Shown: one piece after another, positions 1-5,100 of the stretch
Layout: every line of letters starts with the position of its first letter
Position numbering within the stretch: the first letter of the stretch is position 1
Origin: Candidatus Nomurabacteria bacterium
Lineage (GTDB): Bacteria; Patescibacteriota; Minisyncoccia; Phycocordibacterales; UBA9973
Length of the DNA stretch: 11,960 nucleotides
Direction: 5' to 3'
Assembly (NCBI GenBank): GCA_943354525.1
Contig: CALRCI010000016.1
Span: forward strand, 1-11,960
Made by a program: the position numbers and the translations under genes
The notes under the pieces: model-generated
Database searches by the model: none
Seen by the model: the letters and a program-made list of their open reading frames with translations, nothing else
Told to the model about the DNA's origin: nothing

Positions 1-69
1 AGTTTGGCAGGCACTTACAACTGCATGGCTGTATGGGAAGACATACAACAGTTTCGTCACGTTTTCTAA
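1..69 (+). CDS. 3' end of an unidentified gene (partial)
   Basis: The first frame is open from the window edge to a TAA at 67-69 and reads as 22 residues ending in WEDIQQFRHVF. The sequence looks protein-like, and a strong hairpin terminator follows about 80 bases later, which fits the end of a + strand gene. Too little is present to name a family. It could be a chance open stretch. Confidence 0.35.
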   Translation, partial: SLAGTYNCMAVWEDIQQFRHVF

Positions 70-147
70 AATATGATTGAAACGATAGGACGGAACAAAA
101 TAAAGTAGCGTACAAAAAATTGTGATCATGTTGATGTATTTCAAAAC

Positions 148-175
148 AAAAAAGAACCCGCGAGGGTTCTTTTTT
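148..175. terminator. Rho-independent terminator, usable on both strands
   Basis: GAACCC (154-159) pairs with GGGTTC (164-169) around a GCGA loop. It is flanked by A6 on the left and T6 on the right, so the hairpin is A/T-flanked in both directions. It would end the gene whose tail lies at 1-69. Confidence 0.8.
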
Positions 176-186
176 GTTGGATTGTC

Positions 187-208
187 ATACCGGACCAGGA
201 TCCGGTAT
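187..208. repeat. REP-like palindrome
   Basis: ATACCGGA (187-194) and TCCGGTAT (201-208) form a perfect 8-bp inverted repeat around a 6-base loop, in the context GTCATACCGGA...TATCCAGG. This resembles the dispersed intergenic palindromes found in many bacterial genomes. Only one copy is in this window, so repetitiveness is inferred from resemblance. Confidence 0.4.
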
Positions 209-229
209 CCAGGCCTGCCTTCAATTGTT

Positions 230-250
230 GTGAGGAGTTCAACTCCTCAC
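230..250. repeat. Palindrome upstream of the Nudix promoter
   Basis: GTGAGGAGTT (230-239) and AACTCCTCAC (241-250) form a perfect 10-bp inverted repeat with a one-base centre. It ends 16 bases before the -10 box at 267, where a -35 element would lie. It could be an operator or another dispersed palindrome. Confidence 0.45.
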
Positions 251-263
251 CTAAGTGTATTTC

Positions 264-272
264 TGATATAAT
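264..272 (+). promoter_or_regulatory. Extended -10 promoter of the Nudix gene (leaderless)
   Basis: TGATATAAT gives a consensus TATAAT (267-272) with an upstream TGn extension. The -35 region is poor. The ATG begins only six bases after the -10 box, so transcription should start at or very near the A of the ATG and give a leaderless mRNA. Confidence 0.6.
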
Positions 273-278
273 CTCCCT

Positions 279-863
279 ATGAATATCGAGCGCCCGAAAT
301 CCAAACAACCCATGCCGGCAGATGCCAAAAAAGTCTTTGAGGGTGTCGTATTCGATGTCTATCAGTGGGATCAGAAATTATATGACGGACGAACTACGAA
401 ATTTGAGAAGATCAAGCGCCCTGACACAGTTGTGGTTTTTCCAGTCCAAGACGATGGCAAGATTGTGCTTACGGAACAGGAGCATCCTGGCAAAGAGCCG
501 TTCATCGCAGCGACCGGAGGCGGAGTAGAGTCCGGCGAAGACATTCTCGCTGCGGCCAAACGTGAACTTCTCGAAGAGACTGGCTACGAAGCAGAAGAGT
601 TTATTCTGTGGGACGCGCAGCAGCCGATGGGCAAGATAGATTGGGCAGTGTTTACATTCATCGCCAAAGGCATCAAGAAAGTTGCTGAACTGTCGCTTGA
701 TGGCGGCGAAAAAGTGAAATTGATGCCCGTGACATTTGATGAATTCTTAGAAATTGGAACACAGAAAAATTTTTCAGAACGTGAAATAGTCCCGTATTTA
801 TTTGAAGCAAAACTTATACCAGAAAGAAGAGAACAACTACGTGCCTTATTTAGTATTAAATAA
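279..863 (+). CDS. Nudix hydrolase, ADP-ribose pyrophosphatase-like
   Basis: A 194-residue protein with a perfect Nudix box at residues 81-103: G81, E87, R95-E96, E99-E100, G102 and Y103 match GX5EX7REUXEEXGU. The box forms the Mg2+ site that hydrolyses a nucleoside diphosphate linked to another moiety. The layout (an N-terminal beta region with a charged KFEKIKRPDTVVV stretch, then the box) is that of ADP-ribose/NDP-sugar pyrophosphatases, but the substrate cannot be read from the sequence. No signal peptide or membrane segment is present, so it is cytosolic. The ATG at 279 is supported by the -10 box six bases upstream; no Shine-Dalgarno is present. The next gene starts five bases after the stop, so the two are probably co-transcribed. 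Confidence 0.9.
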   Translation: MNIERPKSKQPMPADAKKVFEGVVFDVYQWDQKLYDGRTTKFEKIKRPDTVVVFPVQDDGKIVLTEQEHPGKEPFIAATGGGVESGEDILAAAKRELLEETGYEAEEFILWDAQQPMGKIDWAVFTFIAKGIKKVAELSLDGGEKVKLMPVTFDEFLEIGTQKNFSEREIVPYLFEAKLIPERREQLRALFSIK

Positions 864-868
864 ATTTT

Positions 869-1252
869 ATGAAAACAATTCTCGTTGATGCAGTTGATGC
901 ATTTGTTTCAGACACTGGTGTCATTTTTCAAGAACTCCATGATTTACTCCAATCATATCCCAATGAAAAGATTATTCTCACTGGGGCAAATGACGAACAA
1001 TGTAAGGTGTTTGGTCTGGATAAAATGCCATATGAAGTCTTCACTTTGAAGCATAATCCCGAGAAAACTGATCCAAAATATTACCAACTACTTCTGAGTC
1101 ATTTTGGTTTAAGCGCTGATCAAGTCATTTATTTCGAACATAATCCAAATGCTGTAAAAGCGGCGCAATCTATCGGTATCACTTCTTATTATTACGATCC
1201 CGAAAAGAAAGATCTCGAAGCATTGAAAAATTTTATTGATAAAAATTTGTAA
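869..1252 (+). CDS. Small HAD-like protein with altered catalytic motifs
   Basis: A 127-residue protein with the outline of a HAD-superfamily core lacking most of the cap. The N-terminal strand ILVDAVDAF resembles motif I but has D7 and D10 (DxxD instead of DxD). ILTGAN (about residues 36-41) resembles motif II, a Lys in the NPEKTDPKYY stretch could be motif III, and VIYFEHNPNAVKAAQSIGI (about residues 89-107) matches the motif IV loop, with E-H where D-D is usual. Many HAD phosphatases have the same phrase near the C-terminus (residue shift, 'xNxxAVKAAxxxGI'). The unusual acidic residues leave it open whether it is active. It lies five bases after the Nudix gene, suggesting a two-gene operon. 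No signal peptide. Confidence 0.6.
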   Translation: MKTILVDAVDAFVSDTGVIFQELHDLLQSYPNEKIILTGANDEQCKVFGLDKMPYEVFTLKHNPEKTDPKYYQLLLSHFGLSADQVIYFEHNPNAVKAAQSIGITSYYYDPEKKDLEALKNFIDKNL

Positions 1253-1259
1253 ATTAGAT

Positions 1260-1288
1260 TTGGATACCCCGTTTATTTTAGGTATACT
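1260..1288 (+). promoter_or_regulatory. Promoter of the DUF192 gene (leaderless)
   Basis: TATACT (1283-1288) lies six bases before the ATG at 1295. A weak -35, TTGGAT (1260-1265), is 17 bases upstream. The short distance predicts a leaderless transcript, as for the Nudix gene. Confidence 0.5.
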
Positions 1289-1294
1289 TCCACT

Positions 1295-1744
1295 ATGAAA
1301 TCCCACCACAAACAGCAAGTCATCGCCCTCTTATTTCTCGCCATTATCGTCGTGGTCGCGTATTGGTTCTCGAAGCGCGATACGCTCCTGCCGCATGAAG
1401 TGATAGCAGGGGAACATACTATTTCCGTCGTGCTCGCGCTCGATCCAAGCGCTCGCGCGCAAGGACTTTCGGGAACGAAGGAATTAGCTCCTGATCATGG
1501 CATGCTCTTCATATTTCCGTATGCCGGCAAGTATCCATTCTGGATGAAGGACATGAACTATCCGATCGATATCGTCTGGATGGATTCTCATGGCCGAGTC
1601 ATCACGGTTGCGCCGAATCTCTCCCCGGAAAGTTATCCGCAGCAATTTGCACCGATAGCTCCTGCTCGCTACGTCCTCGAAATTTCCGCTGGTACGGCGA
1701 TGGCCGATGGTATTACGGAAGGCACCGTTCTCGAATTCAAATAA
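1295..1744 (+). CDS. Membrane-tethered DUF192 protein
   Basis: A 149-residue protein. Residues 9-25 form one hydrophobic N-terminal segment (ALLFLAIIVVVAYWF) that acts as an uncleaved signal anchor. The rest matches the DUF192 family (PF02643): RAQGLSG at 54-60, GMLFIF at 69-74, FWMKDM at 82-87 and IDIVWMD at 91-97, followed by the usual HGRVITV stretch. The molecular role of DUF192 is not established; members are usually secreted or membrane-bound. The domain should lie outside the cytoplasmic membrane. Start: the ATG at 1295 is fixed by the -10 box six bases upstream. A perfect hairpin terminator begins directly at the stop codon. Confidence 0.88.
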   Translation: MKSHHKQQVIALLFLAIIVVVAYWFSKRDTLLPHEVIAGEHTISVVLALDPSARAQGLSGTKELAPDHGMLFIFPYAGKYPFWMKDMNYPIDIVWMDSHGRVITVAPNLSPESYPQQFAPIAPARYVLEISAGTAMADGITEGTVLEFK

Positions 1745-1776
1745 AAAATCCCTCGGAGTAATCCGAGGGATTTTTT
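1743..1776. terminator. Bidirectional terminator between convergent genes
   Basis: A 15-bp perfect stem, AAAAAATCCCTCGGA (1743-1757) with its complement at 1762-1776, and a GTAA loop. The A6 and T6 flanks let it end both the + strand DUF192 gene and the - strand surface-protein gene at 1789-2703. Confidence 0.9.
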
Positions 1777-1788
1777 ATTTACAGTATA

Positions 1789-2703
1789 TTAGTGGCTGAC
1801 ATGCACATCGATATGCTCGTGTTTCTTGTGATAGAAACGGCGTGCGAGATAGACGATGACGACGATGATCATGACCAGGATGATCCAGCCGAGAACAGTA
1901 TGCGGGAAGAATCCGGCACCGAGCGCGAATGCTGCAAATGATGTACACGGTTTGACTTGGCTCACGATTGTCTGATGCAGCGCAGATTGCGTGCCGTCAG
2001 CTTTCGTGAAGTAGAGATCAGCAGTCGTGGTGATCGTACCAGTCTGATTTCCGTAGAACGCAGATGGCTTGATCGCGACGTAGAGGGTACCGCTCGTGCC
2101 TTTCGGCAATGTGCCAATCATGACCGTGAGACTTTTGTCAGTATCATTGTACGTGCCGGCAGATGCATTGACGAATGTCGCTTCACGCGGAATCATGACT
2201 TTGATCATGACGTTCGTCCAATCAGATTTGTCAGTGTTGGTATAATTAATCGTGACTGTTTCTGAATCGTTCGTACACGTAGCAGCTTTGGCTTCCGGTA
2301 CGCCGATCAATTTCGCGCGCGTGCTCGCATCGAGTACGTGAGATTTCGGAGTGTTCATGCTCGTATTGCCCGTGGTAGCAGGGAGCACTGTCGTCGAAGT
2401 GACTGGAGCGTATGCGATCATCGGAGACTGAGTTGCGACAACCGGAGTCGTGTAGCCGCCGTACGAAGGTGACATCTGGTAGGGTACATATGCTACGATC
2501 GGAGACTGAGTTGCAACAATTGGATTGCTGGGACCGTAGGGGCCGTTCGTCGGGAAATTCAAATTAATCGGCGTAGACTGCGGGCCGACAACTGATCCAG
2601 AACCGGTGATAACTGGAGACGAATACGCAAATGAATGGATCGGAATAAGCACCGAAACAAGCACTGCGAGAGAGATAATTTTCTTTGTATATTTATTTTG
2701 CAT
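1789..2703 (-). CDS. Secreted cell-surface protein with C-terminal membrane anchor
   Basis: A 304-residue protein. An N-terminal signal peptide (basic MQNKYTKK, hydrophobic core, likely cut near HSFA-Y) is followed by a Pro/Tyr/Gln-rich region with two copies of a VATQSPxxAY unit. A beta-rich domain follows (about residues 140-255), with TVTINYTNTDKSDWTNVMI, IGTLPKGTSGTLYVAI and a TADLYF strand, resembling the DUF11 type of conserved surface repeats. The C-terminus has GAGFFPHTVLGW, a hydrophobic segment (about 271-287) and a basic His/Lys-rich tail. The same FFPxTxxGW-membrane-basic arrangement occurs in the neighbouring protein. It should be exposed on the cell surface and held in the cytoplasmic membrane. 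Binding partner unknown. Start: the ATG at 2703 lies six bases after a strong -10 box. Confidence 0.75.
   Translation of the reverse strand: MQNKYTKKIISLAVLVSVLIPIHSFAYSSPVITGSGSVVGPQSTPINLNFPTNGPYGPSNPIVATQSPIVAYVPYQMSPSYGGYTTPVVATQSPMIAYAPVTSTTVLPATTGNTSMNTPKSHVLDASTRAKLIGVPEAKAATCTNDSETVTINYTNTDKSDWTNVMIKVMIPREATFVNASAGTYNDTDKSLTVMIGTLPKGTSGTLYVAIKPSAFYGNQTGTITTTADLYFTKADGTQSALHQTIVSQVKPCTSFAAFALGAGFFPHTVLGWIILVMIIVVIVYLARRFYHKKHEHIDVHVSH
2411..2524. repeat. Pair of degenerate 36-bp direct repeats inside the surface gene
   Basis: Segments 2411-2446 and 2489-2524 are similar; both contain CGGAGACTGAGTTGC. They encode the two VATQSP(I/M)xAY units of the Pro-rich stalk. They look like an in-gene duplication in the low-complexity stalk rather than a mobile element. 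Confidence 0.6.
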
Positions 2704-2709
2704 AAGTGT

Positions 2710-2738
2710 ATTGTATCATATAAATATCTCCTTGTCAA
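2710..2738 (-). promoter_or_regulatory. Promoter of the 304-residue surface protein (leaderless)
   Basis: Read on the - strand: TTGACA (2738-2733), a 17-base spacer, TACAAT (2715-2710), then six bases to the ATG at 2703. The -35 is a perfect match and the -10 matches five of six bases. The short gap predicts a leaderless mRNA. Confidence 0.75.
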
Positions 2739-2745
2739 GGTATAG

Positions 2746-2783
2746 AAAAAGCCCTCTCCGCCAGCTGGCGGAGAGGGCTTTTT
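2746..2783. terminator. Long terminator hairpin after the split surface gene
   Basis: A 17-bp perfect stem (2746-2762 with 2767-2783) around AGCT, with A5/T5 flanks. It ends the - strand gene that stops at 2791. The stem core CTCCGCCAGCTGGCGGAG is self-complementary and closely resembles a hairpin inside the RNase P RNA gene at 4716-4731. Confidence 0.85.
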
Positions 2784-2790
2784 CTCGATA

Positions 2791-3675
2791 TTAGTGGTTA
2801 GTCTGAGCTCGTTTGCTGCGAATGCGGCCGGCGAGGTAGATAACTGCGAAGATTACGAGGAAGAGGAGGAGCCATCCGGCGAGCGTTGTCGGGAAGAAAT
2901 TCCCTGCGAAGATCGCATTGCCGGCGAGATTCGAACCATTCATATTCGGATTCGATGCATTCCAGATATTGCTTGAAGTTGTGAATGGAAGCGTGCTCGA
3001 CATTGCAAGCGCATTGTTTGTGCCGGTTGTTGTCGGAGTTGTCGCGTTCACGTAATGATAGATGACAGTGTTGGTCGGAGTCGTTGGATTTGAATATGTA
3101 TATGTCGGTTGTGTATAAACTACTGGTGGAGTGTATGGAGGATTATACGGTGGATTGTATGGCGGAACATATGTTGGGGTAACGGTAATCGTCACGTATG
3201 CATTTGTCGCACTGCCGTTCGCTGCATAGGCAGTGAGCGTGTAGTACGTCGTGTTATAAAGCGCGCCAGTCGTGAGGCCGCCGTTGTAGGTGCCATACGT
3301 GCCGGACATAGTGCCGCCGGAAAGTGTGGTGTATGAACAGCCGGTGGTATTCCATGAAAGCGTTGCACTGGTACCATAACTAATTGTTTGTGATTGGTTG
3401 AAGTAACTGATGACGCAGTTTGAACTGTTGTTGCCGCTTGTTGTTACGGTAATTGTAACTGGAAGCGTCACCGTACTCGTGGCGTTTGATGCAGCGAGCG
3501 TGAACGTCGTCGTGCCTGAAAGCGAACCGGTTGAAATCGTTCCGCCAGCGGCAGGGAAAACGGCACCGATCGAAGGTGAGATGCTCGTCGTCGTACAGTT
3601 CGTCGTGTTCCAGGTGAGTGTCGTGTTCGCGTACTGCGCAATCGTAGATTGTGCTCCCGTGAAAGAGTTGATCAC
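2791..3675 (-). CDS. C-terminal half of a split surface protein: two Ig-like domains, stalk and membrane anchor
   Basis: 294 residues if read from the GTG at 3675, but more likely the continuation of the reading frame at 3676-4377, separated from it only by one TGA codon. It holds two Ig-like beta domains: VINSFTGAQSTIAQYANTTL...TFTLAASNATSTVTLPVTI, then a second with TISYGTSATLSWNTT and YYTLTAYAANGSATNAYVTI. A Pro/Tyr stalk with repeated YNPPYNPPYTPP follows, then FAGNFFPTTLAGW, a hydrophobic segment and a basic tail (RIRSKR). This half has no signal peptide, so as a separate protein it could not be exported. No Shine-Dalgarno precedes the GTG, although GTG directly abuts the TGA and reinitiation is conceivable. 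The fused product would be 527 residues plus whatever is read at the TGA. Confidence 0.6.
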   Translation of the reverse strand: MINSFTGAQSTIAQYANTTLTWNTTNCTTTSISPSIGAVFPAAGGTISTGSLSGTTTFTLAASNATSTVTLPVTITVTTSGNNSSNCVISYFNQSQTISYGTSATLSWNTTGCSYTTLSGGTMSGTYGTYNGGLTTGALYNTTYYTLTAYAANGSATNAYVTITVTPTYVPPYNPPYNPPYTPPVVYTQPTYTYSNPTTPTNTVIYHYVNATTPTTTGTNNALAMSSTLPFTTSSNIWNASNPNMNGSNLAGNAIFAGNFFPTTLAGWLLLFLVIFAVIYLAGRIRSKRAQTNH

Positions 3676-4377
3676 TCACGGAGTATTCGTACCGCCGCCA
3701 GTTGTCGATGTAGTAAATGGAACAATTGAATTCGCAATAGTGACACCGGCGCTGTTCTTCGCGATGGCGCGGAAGTAGTAGGTGCTGTTGGCAGTGAGGC
3801 CGGAAATCGTATCTGAAAAAGCTCCAGATGTGCCGGCTTGTGCCGTCCATGTCGTGTAAGTCGAACCGACCATTCCAGAGTTATTCGCATATTCGAAGCG
3901 CGTCTGCGTGGCAGTGCCGTTACCATTGAAGTAGCCGTTGAGCGTCGCGCCAGTCGAAGTGATCGAAGATGCAGAACTCGTTGTGGCGGTCGGAAGGGAA
4001 TACGAAGGCGCTGTAAATGAAACCATTGATCCGAAACCGGAACCTTGGCCGGCGACGATGCCTTCGGCCATGTAGAAATATTGAGTACCGGGAGTAACGG
4101 CGAGCGGAGCAGAAAACGTACCGTTCGTCGCGTTGATCGTTTGATGCGCAGTCGACTGCGTCATCGATTGATTAGTGCCATAAATGAACCAGACGTCGAC
4201 AGCTGTTGCACCGCCATTCAGGATAAACGTACCGTTCATCGTAGCAGTGGTCTGAGTCAGATTTGTCGGGGAGTTGGTGACGATTGTCGGTCCGGCTGCG
4301 AAAGCAGCCGTGCCTCCAAGGAGGATTCCGGCGACAAAAACTGCTGATATAAGAAATTTTTTGATTGTGTTTTGCAT
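3676..4377 (-). CDS. N-terminal half of a split surface protein: signal peptide and two FN3-like domains
   Basis: 233 residues ending at a TGA (3678-3676). The signal peptide is MQNTIKKF plus a hydrophobic core, likely cut near AFA-AGP. Two fibronectin-III-like repeats follow, each with a TATMNGTF or GATLNGYFN strand and ending in YFYMAEGI or TYYFRAIAKNSAGV. The frame continues without shift into Ig-like domains, stalk and anchor at 3675-2791. The TGA falls in the Gly/Thr/Asn/Pro linker before an Ig domain. The parallel domain in the 603-residue protein (5101-6912) begins with the same VINSF. The gene is therefore best read as one 2791-4377 gene with a premature TGA. If the TGA acts as a stop, this half would be secreted but unanchored. 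The shared VINSF hints that Ig modules of this family circulate. Confidence 0.6.
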   Translation of the reverse strand: MQNTIKKFLISAVFVAGILLGGTAAFAAGPTIVTNSPTNLTQTTATMNGTFILNGGATAVDVWFIYGTNQSMTQSTAHQTINATNGTFSAPLAVTPGTQYFYMAEGIVAGQGSGFGSMVSFTAPSYSLPTATTSSASSITSTGATLNGYFNGNGTATQTRFEYANNSGMVGSTYTTWTAQAGTSGAFSDTISGLTANSTYYFRAIAKNSAGVTIANSIVPFTTSTTGGGTNTP

Positions 4378-4403
4378 AAAATTTGTTATTGATTAACAGG
4401 TTA

Positions 4404-4432
4404 CTTATAGCATACTCAAAACTATTTGTCAA
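4404..4432 (-). promoter_or_regulatory. Promoter of the split surface gene
   Basis: On the - strand: TTGACA (4432-4427), a 17-base spacer and TATAAG (4409-4404). The ATG at 4377 is 26 bases further, giving a leader of about 20 bases with no Shine-Dalgarno. Confidence 0.75.
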
Positions 4433-4497
4433 TACTCTTGATTTGCTTCGCACCCTGCTACAGACGGAGACGACTGAAAAACCCTCCAATTACATAG

Positions 4498-4525
4498 AAA
4501 AAAGCGCCCTTTCGGACGCTTTTTT
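4498..4525 (-). terminator. Terminator of the RNase P RNA
   Basis: On the - strand the stem AAAAAAGCGTCC pairs with GGGCGCTTTTTT around a GAAA loop, with one G-U pair. It begins nine bases after the P1 helix of rnpB ends. Confidence 0.85.
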
Positions 4526-4533
4526 CATCTAAC

Positions 4534-4929
4534 GCTTTGTATCTATAAGCCGAATTCTGTACCCACAGAAGTGGATGACAATCATTTATCTAGGCCGGCG
4601 ATTACTCGACGGCTCAAGCGGCACAAAGTTCCTTGATTACTCTCGGAACAGTACGGCCTTGCACAGCAGTAAGGGTTTAGCCGTTTCACCCGTATGTTTC
4701 CATACGATTACTCCTTCCGCCAACTGGCGGAGGAGCTCCTTTCCTTTCGGATCGGACGTCACTGCTCGCACCTCACGGATTGCTCCGGACGGGGATTACC
4801 CGCTACCATTCTGCCTTGATTTCTCAATGCCTGTGTTCGGACTTTCCTCATCCCTCACACGGGGCGTAAATTTGGTGTACATAAGCAACTTATACACCGT
4901 GTGAGGGACGCAATTGCCCAATACAAAGC
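4534..4929 (-). ncRNA. rnpB: RNase P RNA (bacterial)
   Basis: The catalytic RNA of RNase P, which removes 5' leaders from pre-tRNAs. On the - strand the universal GAGGAAAGTCCG element lies near the 5' end (about 4868-4857), GGTGAAACGGC and GTGCAAGGCC elements follow in the middle, and ACAGAATTCGGCTTAT (about 4561-4546) matches the conserved 3' P4 strand. The ends pair: GCTTTGTAT at the 5' end with ATACAAAGC at 4542-4534 forms helix P1, which sets the boundaries. The length of about 396 bases is typical. It has a strong promoter at 4936-4964 and a terminator immediately downstream, so it is an independent unit. A CCGCCA-TGGCGG hairpin sits in the middle of the RNA. Confidence 0.93.
4716..4731. 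repeat. CCGCCA/TGGCGG palindrome within rnpB
   Basis: TCCGCCA (4716-4722) pairs with TGGCGGA (4725-4731). It shares the CCGCCA-N2-TGGCGG core with the terminator at 2756-2773. It lies in an expected variable, peripheral helix of the RNA. Confidence 0.5.
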
Positions 4930-4935
4930 TCATGC

Positions 4936-4964
4936 ATTGTACTATAGGATTTTCTGTAAGTAAA
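4936..4964 (-). promoter_or_regulatory. Promoter of rnpB
   Basis: On the - strand: TTTACT (4964-4959), exactly 17 bases, TACAAT (4941-4936). A start about seven bases further, near 4929, coincides with the first base pairs of helix P1. Confidence 0.8.
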
Positions 4965-5016
4965 GACGGCGGCAATCCGTCAGACAGTATAAGGCTCGAT
5001 CTATAGCATCTAAACC

Positions 5017-5045
5017 TTGACTTACTGTCAATTCTATGCTATTGT
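5017..5045 (+). promoter_or_regulatory. Possible promoter of the sorting-domain protein gene
   Basis: TTGACT (5017-5022), a 17-base spacer, then TATTGT (5040-5045). The -10 matches four of six bases. The leader of about 50 bases to the ATG at 5101 is A/T-rich and has no Shine-Dalgarno. The divergent rnpB promoter lies just to the left. Confidence 0.3.
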
Positions 5046-5100
5046 CAGAGCAAATTGAAAAACAAAAATTAATTAACCAATCAAACAAAAATTAACGAAC

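Noticed and set aside
3676..3678. Genome-wide reassignment of TGA to glycine, as in Gracilibacteria/SR1
   Set aside because: secA, RT and the other long genes contain no in-frame TGA, and avd ends at a TGA in the expected place for the family. One TGA cannot support reassignment.
4575..4904. Open frame of 109 codons on the + strand
   Set aside because: It lies wholly within the RNase P RNA gene on the - strand, whose conserved elements and P1 pairing are clear.
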